This document shows, in pieces, positions 1-8,458 of a stretch of 64,000 nt of DNA. A program made the translations under genes and the position numbers. Numbering within the stretch: position 1 is the first letter of the stretch; the number at the start of each line of letters is the position of its first letter. Origin of the DNA: a candidate division WOR-3 bacterium (lineage in GTDB: Bacteria > Hydrothermota > Tepidihabitantia > Tepidihabitantales > Tepidihabitantaceae); NCBI GenBank assembly GCA_013177935.1, contig JABLXZ010000002.1:248001-312000 (forward strand), read 5' to 3'. The notes under the pieces are model-generated. The model ran no database searches. It was not told the origin of the DNA and saw only the letters and a list, made by a program, of their open reading frames with translations.

Positions 1-515
1 GAGACAACCTGCATTGCGGTTTCGCCGGTGAAGCGGGTGATGCGCGGCGCCTGGAGGAATAGAATCAGGGTGATAAGGAGGACAAGGAGAACGGCAATGG
101 CGGTCAGGAGTCTGCCATAGTCGTGGACGCTGATGATGATGGCGGTGATTGATGCCGGACCGGTCAAGAGCGGGGTGGCGATGATGGAGGCGATTGCCTT
201 TGCCGAGCGTTTGGTGCCCATCACCTTTTCTGAGTCGGACTGACCAAGCGACATCTTGATGCCGAGGATGCCGAGGATAACACCACCGGCGATTTTGAAG
301 TCCTGGATGTTGGTGTTGAAGAGGCGCAGGAGGCTGGCTCCGAAGATGAGGCAGAGAATGGAGATGGAAAGGGCAACGGTGACAGCAAGAAAGGCGGTCT
401 TCTTTTTCTCCTCTGGGCTCATATCCGCGGTGGCACCGAAGAAGACAACAAAACTCAAGAGCGGGTCAAAGATGACAAAGAAGAGGATGACGAGCTGAAG
501 GAGTGAGTAGAACAT
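1..515 (-). CDS. MarC family integral membrane protein (3' end beyond the left edge)
   Basis: About 171 codons are visible and the reading frame runs off the left edge, so the C-terminus is missing. It starts MFYSLLQLVILFFVIFDPLL, the usual first membrane helix of MarC/UPF0056 proteins. Further hydrophobic segments follow, and the family-typical TPLLTGPASITAII stretch lies near residues 117-130. MarC proteins are inner-membrane proteins with about six helices; their transported substrate, if any, is not established. The ATG at 515 is chosen because a sigma70-like promoter places the expected transcription start within a base or so of it and no Shine-Dalgarno is seen. It is divergent from the Bat operon. 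Confidence 0.85.
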   Translation of the reverse strand, partial: MFYSLLQLVILFFVIFDPLLSFVVFFGATADMSPEEKKKTAFLAVTVALSISILCLIFGASLLRLFNTNIQDFKIAGGVILGILGIKMSLGQSDSEKVMGTKRSAKAIASIIATPLLTGPASITAIIISVHDYGRLLTAIAVLLVLLITLILFLQAPRITRFTGETAMQVV

Positions 516-522
516 CAACGAT

Positions 523-551
523 AGAATACCGCGCGGGTCTTGATAAATCAA
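523..551 (-). promoter_or_regulatory. Promoter for the MarC-family gene (leaderless type)
   Basis: On the minus strand a TTGATT -35 (546-551) is followed after 17 bases by TATTCT (523-528). The ATG begins 7 bases after the -10, so the transcript should start at or next to the start codon. Confidence 0.5.
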
Positions 552-656
552 GTCAGGCGTACTGTTTTTCTTGCAACCAGGAGGCGATGGGTTTAGTCTA
601 TTTATATATAAGGTGGGAAATGGGGGTGGAACGGCATTTATAAAAAGGAGTAGGCG

Positions 657-1658
657 ATGACAGAGTTGCAGCAGGACGATATCAGACGGATTCATGAGGA
701 GATAGAAAGAGAGAGTGTGTTTGTTCAGGCGCTGACCGCTGAGGTCGGCAAGGTGATTGTCGGGCAAAAGTATTTGATTGAAAGGCTGCTGGTCGGGCTT
801 CTGGCAAACGGGCACATCTTAATTGAAGGTGTGCCCGGACTGGCAAAGACCTATGCAGTGAAGGCGCTTGCCGGTGCAATCAGCGCCCGGTTCCAGCGGA
901 TTCAGTTTACGCCCGACCTTTTGCCCGCCGACATCATCGGCACGCAGATTTACAATCAGCGGACCGGTGAATTCACCGCGCGCAAGGGTCCGATTTTTGC
1001 CAATTTTGTGCTGGCCGACGAAATTAACCGGGCACCACCCAAGGTGCAGAGTGCACTGCTCGAGGCGATGCAGGAACGGCAGGTGACGATTGGGGATGAG
1101 ACCTTCCGCCTCGAGGAGCCGTTTTTAGTGCTGGCGACACAGAACCCGATTGAACAGGAGGGTACCTATCCCCTACCTGAAGCACAGACCGACCGGTTTT
1201 TGCTGAAACTGCGGGTGAGTTATCCTTCAAAGGAGGAGGAAAAGCAGATTGTTGAGCGGATGACAAAAGGTGTGGAACCGAAGGTGGCACCGGTTGTGGA
1301 CACAGCAACGATTTTGCGCGGCCGGGAGTTGTGCACCCGCATCTATGTTGACGAGAAGTTGAAGGAGTACATTTTAAATCTGGTTTTTGCCACCCGATTT
1401 CCCAAGGAGCACAACTTAGCGGACCTGGTGCCGCTGATTCGCTATGGCGCTTCGCCCCGGGCATCAATCTATCTTCTGACTGCGAGCCGGGCGATGGCGT
1501 TCTTAAGGCGGCGTGGTTTTGTGATCCCGGAAGACATCAAAGAACTCGCCTATGATGTGCTGCGGCACCGGCTGATTTTGACCTACGAAGCCGAAGCGGA
1601 AGAGTTAACAACCGATGACATCATCCGGCGTGTGCTGGAAGGGGTGGAGGTGCCGTAA
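657..1658 (+). CDS. moxR: MoxR-type AAA+ ATPase, first gene of the Bat operon
   Basis: 333 aa, normal for MoxR ATPases. A variant Walker A, GVPGLAKT, is at residues 58-65 and Walker B with DEINR at 121-125; the lid domain fills the C-terminal third. MoxR proteins are chaperone-like ATPases that work with von Willebrand factor A (VWA) domain proteins, which fits the DUF58 and Bat VWA genes directly downstream. The start is supported by AAGGAG (645-650), six bases before the ATG. The stop lies five bases before the next gene, so this is clearly an operon. The true partner or substrate cannot be read from sequence. Confidence 0.95.
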   Translation: MTELQQDDIRRIHEEIERESVFVQALTAEVGKVIVGQKYLIERLLVGLLANGHILIEGVPGLAKTYAVKALAGAISARFQRIQFTPDLLPADIIGTQIYNQRTGEFTARKGPIFANFVLADEINRAPPKVQSALLEAMQERQVTIGDETFRLEEPFLVLATQNPIEQEGTYPLPEAQTDRFLLKLRVSYPSKEEEKQIVERMTKGVEPKVAPVVDTATILRGRELCTRIYVDEKLKEYILNLVFATRFPKEHNLADLVPLIRYGASPRASIYLLTASRAMAFLRRRGFVIPEDIKELAYDVLRHRLILTYEAEAEELTTDDIIRRVLEGVEVP

Positions 1659-1663
1659 GAAGG

Positions 1664-2566
1664 ATGCGGGCGGTAACAACGCGACTGGACCTCGCCAAAA
1701 TTCGGCAGATTGAGATTCGCACCCGGCGCCTGGTCAACACCGTGTTTGCCGGAGAGTACCGGTCGAGTTTTAAGGGCCGGGGCGTGGAGTTTGCCGATGT
1801 GCGGGAGTATCAAGTGGGCGACGATGTGCGGACGATTGACTGGCGTTTGACCGCAAGGTTCGGCAAGCCGTTTGTCAAGCAGTTTGCCGAGGAGCGGGAA
1901 CTGCTGGTGATGCTGGTGGTGGACGCTTCAGGTTCCAATCGGTTTGGCACGAAAGGGGCGCTGAAGATTGAGCAGGCAGCGCTGGTAAGTGCGACCCTGG
2001 CGTTTTCCGCAATTAAGAACAACGACAAGGTGGGGCTGGTGTTCTTTACCGACCGTATTGAGCACTTTGTGCCACCGGCAAAGGGGCGTACCCATGTGTT
2101 ACGCCTGGTGCGGGACATTTTGTTTTTTCAGCCGCAAGGGGTGGGAACCGCGCCAGGTGCAGCACTGGAGTTTGTTTTGCACATCCTCAAGCGCCGGGCG
2201 ATTGTGTTTCTGGTTTCGGATTTGCTCGGACCGGGTTTTGTCGGTGCTGAGTTTGAGAAGCCGCTCTCGATTATGAGCCGGCAGCACGATTTGGTGGTGT
2301 TGAGCATCAACGACCGGGCAGAACAGAGTCTGCCCGCACTGGGGTTGCAGGAGTTTGTTGATGCAGAAACGGGCAAACGGGTTCTGGTGAACACGAGTGC
2401 GCGGTGGGTGCAGGAGGTTTTTCGGCAAAGAAGAGAGAAGCGGCAGGAGATGCTCAGCCGGTTGTTTCAACGGCTTGGTGTGGACCACATTCCGCTTTTA
2501 ACCGACGAGCCGTTTACCCCAAAACTGCATCGGTTCTTTCAGGAGCGGGCACGGCGTTATCGGTGA
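1664..2566 (+). CDS. DUF58 domain protein (VWA-like)
   Basis: 300 aa. Residues 41-60 carry the DUF58 signature around DVREYQVGDDVRTIDW, and the DASGS at 87-91 resembles a VWA metal-ion-dependent adhesion (MIDAS) site. No signal peptide or membrane helix is apparent, so the protein is probably cytoplasmic. In Bat-type operons the DUF58 gene always follows moxR, as here, and the two products are thought to act together. The ATG follows AAGAAGG closely. The stop codon overlaps the ATG of the next gene (TGATG at 2564-2568), so translation is coupled. Confidence 0.93.
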   Translation: MRAVTTRLDLAKIRQIEIRTRRLVNTVFAGEYRSSFKGRGVEFADVREYQVGDDVRTIDWRLTARFGKPFVKQFAEERELLVMLVVDASGSNRFGTKGALKIEQAALVSATLAFSAIKNNDKVGLVFFTDRIEHFVPPAKGRTHVLRLVRDILFFQPQGVGTAPGAALEFVLHILKRRAIVFLVSDLLGPGFVGAEFEKPLSIMSRQHDLVVLSINDRAEQSLPALGLQEFVDAETGKRVLVNTSARWVQEVFRQRREKRQEMLSRLFQRLGVDHIPLLTDEPFTPKLHRFFQERARRYR

Positions 2567-3816
2567 TGGGAATGCGGAGAAAAGTAGAAGCGGGCACCCT
2601 CCCCTTTTTCCCCTTCCGTCAAGGGCGGGGAAGGAGTAGGTATTTCCTTCAAGAGATGGAAAGGAGTAGGAGTTTCTGGCAAGGGAGGGGTAGAGTAGGA
2701 AATAGTTGCAATCAATGGAGAGGTAGCGAAGTAGAGAGGTGCAGAAGAGCGGCAGGGATAATTCTGGTGATTGGGTTGCTTTTAGGGCTGGCGATGTCCA
2801 GAAATGCAGGAGCGGATACCCTCCCCTTTTTCCCCTCCCATCAAGGGCGGGGAAAAGAAAGCGAATGGGCGCAGGTGGACAGTTTGGCGGGTGATACGGT
2901 TGCCCGACCCTATCGCATAGTAGAAGGCGGACCGGTACGGGTGGTGGTGAAGGTGCAGGAGAAAAGGGGTAAGCCGTTGACAATTGGCGACCGGTTAAAA
3001 GTGGAACTTGTCGTTTCTCACCCAAGGAACTTGACCGTATCACCACCATTTGTGGAAAAGGCGGATGAGTTTACGGTAACGGAACAGAAACACCAGATTC
3101 GCTATCGGGGTGATACGGTGCTTGACATTTACAATCTGACGCTGGCATTGTGGACGACCGGAGAAAAGAAACTGCCGCCTTTTCTGGTGACCTATCAGGA
3201 TGCGAGCGGTTTGGTTGCTGCGGCAAGCGATTCGCTGCCGGTGAAGGTGGTGAGTTTAATCGACGAGCGGATGCAGGACATCAACGACATCAAGCGCCAG
3301 CGCGAGTTTCCCAACCTGATGCCGGTCTGGGTGTTACTCGCGGTGCTGGCGCTGGGTGGAGCCGGTTACTTTGGCTATCGGTGGTTAAGGCGTTACCGGC
3401 GAAAACGGGCAGAACCGGCACCTTTACTTTCACCCTGGGACGAGGCGTTCAGGGCGCTGGAACAGGTGCCGGTTGAAGAGTGGCTGAGCAGTGGTCAGGT
3501 GAAAAGGTATTACTACACCGTTTCCGAGATTGTCAAGCGGTATTTGACCCGGCGGTTTGAGTTTCCGGCAATTGACCAGACAACGAGCGAGATACTGCGG
3601 GAGTTGCGCCAGCGCCGGTTTAGCGAATTGGAGCGGTTCCGGAGCTTCTTCTGGGAAGCGGACCAGGTGAAGTATGCGAAACACATTCCAGATAAGCCGG
3701 AAGAGCTGGTGGTTCAGGCACGGCAACTGGTGGAACTGACGATACCAGCACCGGAACCGGCTGGAAGCAGTGGTGAAGGAGCAGTGGGCAATGCGGCGGT
3801 AAGGAGCGGAGGTTAA
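2566..3816 (+). CDS. DUF4381-like Bat-operon membrane protein with repeat-encoded N-terminus
   Basis: 416 aa from the ATG that overlaps the DUF58 stop. Residues about 10-58 are translated from a 30-bp tandem repeat array, giving 10-residue units that share Q, R and S positions (QGRGRSR, QEMERSR, QGRGRVG). A hydrophobic signal-like helix follows at about 62-78, then a second copy of the repeat core (TLPFFPSHQGRG, 85-96) right after it. Residues 100-245 form a periplasmic-type beta domain, a helix lies at 253-271, and a cytoplasmic domain with a YYYTVSEIVKRYLTRRFEF segment completes it. The layout matches the DUF4381-like protein found between DUF58 and BatA. The native start may once have been nearer residue 55; the repeat keeps the frame open. 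Confidence 0.75.
   Translation: MGMRRKVEAGTLPFFPFRQGRGRSRYFLQEMERSRSFWQGRGRVGNSCNQWRGSEVERCRRAAGIILVIGLLLGLAMSRNAGADTLPFFPSHQGRGKESEWAQVDSLAGDTVARPYRIVEGGPVRVVVKVQEKRGKPLTIGDRLKVELVVSHPRNLTVSPPFVEKADEFTVTEQKHQIRYRGDTVLDIYNLTLALWTTGEKKLPPFLVTYQDASGLVAAASDSLPVKVVSLIDERMQDINDIKRQREFPNLMPVWVLLAVLALGGAGYFGYRWLRRYRRKRAEPAPLLSPWDEAFRALEQVPVEEWLSSGQVKRYYYTVSEIVKRYLTRRFEFPAIDQTTSEILRELRQRRFSELERFRSFFWEADQVKYAKHIPDKPEELVVQARQLVELTIPAPEPAGSSGEGAVGNAAVRSGG
2587..2730 (+). repeat. Dyad-repeat array, 30-bp period, inside a coding sequence
   Basis: A full core (ACCCTCCCCTTTTTCCCC, then TTCCGTCAAGGGCGGGG) is followed by units with an exact 30-bp spacing (2611, 2641, 2671, 2701). Successive units decay but keep the linker AAGGAGTAGG. 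Because 30 is a multiple of three, each unit adds ten codons to the host gene. Confidence 0.8.
2808..2856 (+). repeat. Single copy of the dyad repeat just after a signal-like helix
   Basis: About 45 bases are nearly the same as the first core 221 bp upstream: AGCGG, ACCCTCCCCTTTTTCCCC, then CATCAAGGGCGGGGAA. It is read in the same frame and gives the same peptide, TLPFFP..QGRG. Confidence 0.8.
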
Positions 3817-3818
3817 CG

Positions 3819-4799
3819 ATGTGGCACTTTGCGCATCCCGGCTATCTGGCGCTACTCGGACTGGTGCCGCTTTTATGGTGGTGGGAAAGATGGCGCGGGC
3901 GCAGCGGTTTGCGTTTTAGTGATACAACACTGCTGCCTGCACCTACAGCATTGGAGCGGGTAGTCAAACACCTGCCACTTTCCCTTTTTTCCTTAGCGCT
4001 CGTTTTTTCTACGCTGGCGCTGGCACGGCCGCAAAAGGGGCGGATGTTTGAAGAACTGGAGACCAGAGGGATTGACATTATGCTCTGTCTGGACATTTCC
4101 GGCACGATGCAGGCGGCGGACTTTCTGCCCAAAGACCGGCTCACCGTTGCCAAGGAGCGGGCAAAGGAGTTTATTAACCGCCGCACCGGTGACCGCATCG
4201 GTCTGGTGATATTTGCTGCAACCAGTTTGACCCAGTGTCCATTGACCCTGGACCACAAGATTCTCAACGACATCCTGGACCGGGTGGACTTTGGCATTTT
4301 AGAGGATGGGACTGCAATCGGGATGGGCATCGCCAGTGCGGGGGCACGGCTCAAAGGCTCAAAGGCAAGGGAAAAGGTAATTATCCTGCTGACCGACGGC
4401 CGCAACAATACCGGTGACATCGACCCATTGACCGCAGCGCAGGCGGCAGCAGCACTCGGCATCAAGATTTACACGATTGGTGTGGGTAGTAAGGGACCGG
4501 TGCCGTTTCCGGTTGACGACCCGCTCTTTGGCCGGCGCTATGTCCAGATGGAGGTTGACCTTGATACCGAGACCTTGCAGAAGATTGCTGATATTACCGG
4601 TGGTAAGTTTTTCCTTGCTACGGACCCGGAGGCGCTGAAACGGGTTTATGAGGAGATTGACCGGCTCGAGCCGTCAACCTTTAAGGCGCGGCGCTACACC
4701 CTGTATCAGGAGCGGATGCAGACACCGTTACTTTTGGGTATACTATTTGCCCTTGCCGGGTTTTTCGCCGGGATGGCAATTAACCGGAGGCTGGCATGA
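3819..4799 (+). CDS. batA: BatA: membrane-anchored VWA protein
   Basis: 326 aa. Two N-terminal helices (about 7-22 and 52-69) precede a VWA domain with MIDAS motif DISGT at 92-96 and the later LLTDGRNNTGD segment; a C-terminal helix lies at about 303-320. This is the standard BatA layout with the VWA domain in the periplasm. GGAGG six bases before the ATG supports the start, only two bases after the preceding stop. Bat proteins were named for aerotolerance in Bacteroides; their molecular role is still unclear. The stop overlaps the start of a small repeat-encoded reading frame. Confidence 0.92.
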   Translation: MWHFAHPGYLALLGLVPLLWWWERWRGRSGLRFSDTTLLPAPTALERVVKHLPLSLFSLALVFSTLALARPQKGRMFEELETRGIDIMLCLDISGTMQAADFLPKDRLTVAKERAKEFINRRTGDRIGLVIFAATSLTQCPLTLDHKILNDILDRVDFGILEDGTAIGMGIASAGARLKGSKAREKVIILLTDGRNNTGDIDPLTAAQAAAALGIKIYTIGVGSKGPVPFPVDDPLFGRRYVQMEVDLDTETLQKIADITGGKFFLATDPEALKRVYEEIDRLEPSTFKARRYTLYQERMQTPLLLGILFALAGFFAGMAINRRLA

Positions 4800-5011
4800 T
4801 AAAGTGGGACGCGATGCCCTCACCCCAACCCTCTCCCATAAAGGGAGAGGGCAAGAGCAAGAGGAACTTGAGGGTGTCATTGCCTCCCATAAATGGTGAG
4901 AGCAAGAGGAATATGACTGGTTCACCGCTTCCCTTAAACGGCGAGGGCAGGAAGAACCGGACGGTGTCACCGCTTTTCATAACAGGAGTGATTATGAGGA
5001 GGTTTGGATGA
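4796..5011 (+). CDS. Repeat-encoded 71-residue reading frame between batA and batB
   Basis: It starts at an ATGA overlapping the batA stop and its stop overlaps the batB ATG, so ribosomes could pass from batA through it into batB. It encodes four degenerate units with the pattern S-P-x-P-x-N-G-E-x-K-R-N, two of them exactly 45 bp apart. Its first codons (ATGATAAAGTGGGACGCG) resemble the start of batB (ATGATAAACTGGGGTGCG), as though the array grew inside the batB start with duplication of its first bases. It probably has no function as a protein, but may keep translation coupled. Confidence 0.35.
   Translation: MIKWDAMPSPQPSPIKGEGKSKRNLRVSLPPINGESKRNMTGSPLPLNGEGRKNRTVSPLFITGVIMRRFG
4810..4990 (+). 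repeat. Dyad-repeat array, 45-51-bp spacing, between batA and batB
   Basis: The lead unit is CCCTCACCCCAACC, then CTCTCCCATAAAGGGAGAGG. Degenerate units follow, with anchor positions 4838, 4889, 4934 and 4979 (spacings 51, 45 and 45, all multiples of three). Confidence 0.8.
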
Positions 5012-6699
5012 TAAACTGGGGTGCGCCGCAGATGCTTTACCTTTTGTTTGTCCTGCCCGTGGTTGTCATGGTGTTTATTTTGGTTCGGGCTATTGACCGG
5101 CGCCGGGTCAGGCGTTTGATTGAGCCGCAGTTGCTTGCCCAAATCGAGCCGGACCGCTCTGCAGGCAGGGAAACGGCAAAACTGATCATTCTAATTTTAG
5201 GTCTGGGGCTGATGGTTGTTGCCCTGGCGCGGCCGCGCTGGGGAGAAAGGTTGCAGATGTTTAAGGGCCGGGGTGTTGCGGTGGTTATTGCGCTTGACGC
5301 GTCGAAGTCGATGCTCGCCGAAGATGTCAAGCCGAACCGGCTCGAGCGTGCTAAGACCGAGGTTGCTGCTTTGCTTGATGAACTTGCCGGTAATGCGGTG
5401 GGGATTGTTGCCTTTGCCGGTGATGCCTATATCCTTTGCCCGCTGACAACCGATGTTGAGGCGGCAAAGCTGTTTCTTGATATCATCAGCCCGGAGTTGA
5501 TGCCGGTGCCGGGTACCGATTTTGGCAAGGCGATTTTGAAGGCGAGTGAACTTTTTACCCAAACTGCACCGGGCAGTCGGGCGCTGATTTTGATTACCGA
5601 CGGCGAAGACCACGGCACTCAGACCGAACAGGCGGTGCAGGCGGCAAAGGAACTGGGGGTGCGGATTTATCCGGTGGCGTTTGCCAGTGCCGAGGGCGCA
5701 CCGATACCGGAAAAGGGTGAAGGGGGTTTGGTTTACAAGAAGGACCGTTCCGGTCAGGTGGTAATTTCAAGGATGGATGAGCGGGAGTTGATTCTCATTG
5801 CCCAGGCAACCGGAGGCCGGTTTTATCGGGTAGAGGGGTTTTCGGGTGCAAGGCTGGCAGGAGAACTGGACCGGCTGGAAAAGGAGGAGTTGAGTGGCGG
5901 TACTTTTTCCAACTATGTGGAGCGGTATCAACCCTTTCTGCTGGCGGGGATTGTTCTCTTGTTTTTAAGCCTTGCCCTGCCTTCGGTCCGGAGCGGCTTT
6001 GGAGCGCCATGGCGCAAAAAGGTCTGGTCTGGGCAGTTACTCCTATTGATGTTTTGCGTAGCGGGGTTTGTTCAGGAGGCAAAGGCAGATGTGCCGGCTT
6101 TGATGCGGGCAGGCAACGGTTACTTCCGCCGGGGTAAATATCAGGAGGCGTTGAGTTTTTATCAGCGGGCTGAGGTGCTGGAGCCGGATGCGCTCTCGAT
6201 TCACTACAACATCGGCAACACTTATTACCGCCTTGGTAAGTTTGAAGATGCGGTGAAGGAGCTTTCTCTGGCGACGGTGGAGAAAAACCCGCGCCGGCGC
6301 AGCGATGCCTTTTACAATCTGGGTAACAGTTTTTACCGGTTGGGTAAACTGGACGAGGCAATCAACTCGTATAAAATGGCGTTGCTTGCCAACCCGCAGG
6401 ACCGACAGGCAAAAGAGAATTTAGAGTTCTGCTTGAAGAAGAAGGCGGAGATGGAAGAGAAGAATAGAGGTGCTGAAGAGCAGAAGCGTGGAAGTGGCGA
6501 ACAGCAGAAGCCGGGCGGGGCAAATGAGGAGAATAAGGAGCGAGAGAACCAGATGAGTGCGCCGCAACCGCAGCCCAAATCGGGCATGGGTAAGGAAGAG
6601 GCGGAGCGGGTTTTGCAGGCGATTGAGAACAGGGAGCGCCAGACCCAGAAAGAGGTGCGCAGGCCCAGGGCAAGGCGTCAGGTGGAAAAGGACTGGTAG
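5008..6699 (+). CDS. batB: BatB-BatC fusion: VWA domain plus tetratricopeptide repeats
   Basis: 563 aa, longer than BatB alone. Helices at about 9-27 and 58-73 precede a VWA domain with DASKS at 97-101 and LITDGEDHG near 196-204; a helix at about 310-325 closes the BatB part. A second hydrophobic stretch at about 342-358, ending in AKA, looks like the signal peptide of an originally separate BatC and marks the fusion point. Two to three TPR units follow (about 363-475), then a charged tail. It is coupled to the short repeat ORF upstream, and one base separates it from batD. Whether the internal signal-like segment is cleaved or is a membrane helix cannot be told. Confidence 0.9.
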   Translation: MINWGAPQMLYLLFVLPVVVMVFILVRAIDRRRVRRLIEPQLLAQIEPDRSAGRETAKLIILILGLGLMVVALARPRWGERLQMFKGRGVAVVIALDASKSMLAEDVKPNRLERAKTEVAALLDELAGNAVGIVAFAGDAYILCPLTTDVEAAKLFLDIISPELMPVPGTDFGKAILKASELFTQTAPGSRALILITDGEDHGTQTEQAVQAAKELGVRIYPVAFASAEGAPIPEKGEGGLVYKKDRSGQVVISRMDERELILIAQATGGRFYRVEGFSGARLAGELDRLEKEELSGGTFSNYVERYQPFLLAGIVLLFLSLALPSVRSGFGAPWRKKVWSGQLLLLMFCVAGFVQEAKADVPALMRAGNGYFRRGKYQEALSFYQRAEVLEPDALSIHYNIGNTYYRLGKFEDAVKELSLATVEKNPRRRSDAFYNLGNSFYRLGKLDEAINSYKMALLANPQDRQAKENLEFCLKKKAEMEEKNRGAEEQKRGSGEQQKPGGANEENKERENQMSAPQPQPKSGMGKEEAERVLQAIENRERQTQKEVRRPRARRQVEKDW

Positions 6700-6700
6700 G

Positions 6701-8458
6701 ATGCGGTACTGGGTTGTTGCGGTTGGGTTGATTTTAATCGCGGCGTACGCCGGGGAGTTAGAGTTTACCGCGGAGGTGGACCGAACTACGGTTGGTCTGG
6801 GCGAACCGCTGCAGTTGACCGTTCAGGTAAGGGGGACAAACATCAGCCGGGTGCCACGACCGCAGTTGCCAGCGCTGGATGGATTTGACAACATCGGCAG
6901 CAGTCAGTCACAGTCAACAAGCATTTCCATTGTTCAGGGCAGGGTGACCCAGGAGCAGACAATCAGTTTCATTTACACCCTGATTCCGAAGAAGACCGGC
7001 GAACTGGTAATTGGACCCTGCCGGCTGGAGTACAACGGAGTGGAGTACAAGACCGAGCCGATAACGGTTAAGGTGACAAAAACCGGCACCGGCACAAAGC
7101 GGACACAGCCCCAGCGCAGCCCTTTTGACATCTTTGAGGAGCCGGCACCTGCTGGGGGTGAAGCCTTTCTTGAGGCAGGTGTGGACCGGAAAACTGTTTA
7201 TCAGGGGGAGCAGGTAACCGCAACCTGGACATTTTACACATCGGGTCAGGTGGCAAGTTTGAGCATCAAGGAACCACCGAGCCTGACCGGTTTCTGGGCT
7301 CAGGAGGTGTATCAACCGCAAAAACTGAATTATGAGAGGAGAAGTTATCGGGGCAAGCCGATGTACGGGGCGGTGGTACGAAAGACCGCACTCTTCCCAA
7401 CGCAGTCGGGTGAGTTGAAGATTGGCGCGATGAGCCTTGCCGGTGAGATGGTGGCACCAGGATTTATCTTCTCAACCACACAGCCTTTTGAGGCGGTTTC
7501 TGAACCAATCACAATTCAGGTAAAGCCGCTGCCAGAGGCGGGAAAACCGGCAAGTTTTACCGGCGGGGTGGGTTTGTTTCAGGTGAGTGCCCGGGTAGTA
7601 CCGGAAACGGCGCGCGGTGGCGAACCGGTAACTGTTTCGGTTGTGATTACCGGTACCGGCAACCTTGGTTTGATTGGCGCTCCGGCACTACCGCAACTGA
7701 CCGGTTTGAAAGTATTGAATCCGGAGACAAAGGACGAGTTCAACTACACCGGGGGCATGCTCAACGGCACAAGGAGGTTTGATTTTCCGGTTTTGCCGCT
7801 TGCCGATGGCAGGTTCCGGATTCCGGAGATTGAGATTGGGTTTTTTGACCCGAAAACGGGCAGTTACTACACAAGAAAGACACCGGCTCTGGAGTTTGTT
7901 GCTACCGGTGTACCAACAGGTGGTGGTGAGGTTGCTGCGGGAGCGGTGGGAATGAGGGTTTTAGGCACAGATATCAGGCACATTAAGACTGAGTTCCGGA
8001 TAGGCGGCAATTCGTGGACGGCTTTTGCATCCTGGTCCGGGGTGTTTTACATTCTTGGTCTGGTCGCGGTTGCGCTGGGAGCCGTTCTGGGAATGCGGCG
8101 GCGCAGGATGCTGCTTGACCCGGGTTATGCCCGGCGCAGTGGTGCCCGGAGTGTGGCACATCGGCGGCTGAAACAGGCGGAGAGGTTGCTGGCGGCAAAT
8201 CGCATTGCCGAATTTTACGGGCTGGTCTATCAGACGCTTCTTTCCTATGTGGGCGACCGGTTCAATATGGAGGTGGGCGGTTTGACCGCAACGGAGTTAC
8301 AAGAAGGGTTGATGCGTCAGGGTGTTGACACAGCGGTTGTAAAGGAGTTCCTTGACACGGTCCAGGTGTGCTCGCTTGCCCGTTTTTCACCCGGGATGGG
8401 TGAGTGCAACCCGAGAGAGGTTTTGCAAAAGGCGCGGGCGATTTTGAAGCAGATATGA
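6701..8458 (+). CDS. batD: BatD: oxygen-tolerance protein
   Basis: 585 aa from ATG 6701; in-frame codons further upstream lie inside batB and are not needed. A signal peptide (about residues 1-17, MRYWVVAVGLILIAAYAG) precedes several beta-rich domains with the family-typical VDRTTVGLGEPLQLTV opening, repeated at the second domain as VDRKTVYQGEQV. One membrane helix lies near 433-452, followed by a cytoplasmic helical domain. BatD is thought to be a periplasmic scaffold of the Bat complex. Its stop overlaps the batE ATG by two bases (ATGA). Confidence 0.9.
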   Translation: MRYWVVAVGLILIAAYAGELEFTAEVDRTTVGLGEPLQLTVQVRGTNISRVPRPQLPALDGFDNIGSSQSQSTSISIVQGRVTQEQTISFIYTLIPKKTGELVIGPCRLEYNGVEYKTEPITVKVTKTGTGTKRTQPQRSPFDIFEEPAPAGGEAFLEAGVDRKTVYQGEQVTATWTFYTSGQVASLSIKEPPSLTGFWAQEVYQPQKLNYERRSYRGKPMYGAVVRKTALFPTQSGELKIGAMSLAGEMVAPGFIFSTTQPFEAVSEPITIQVKPLPEAGKPASFTGGVGLFQVSARVVPETARGGEPVTVSVVITGTGNLGLIGAPALPQLTGLKVLNPETKDEFNYTGGMLNGTRRFDFPVLPLADGRFRIPEIEIGFFDPKTGSYYTRKTPALEFVATGVPTGGGEVAAGAVGMRVLGTDIRHIKTEFRIGGNSWTAFASWSGVFYILGLVAVALGAVLGMRRRRMLLDPGYARRSGARSVAHRRLKQAERLLAANRIAEFYGLVYQTLLSYVGDRFNMEVGGLTATELQEGLMRQGVDTAVVKEFLDTVQVCSLARFSPGMGECNPREVLQKARAILKQI

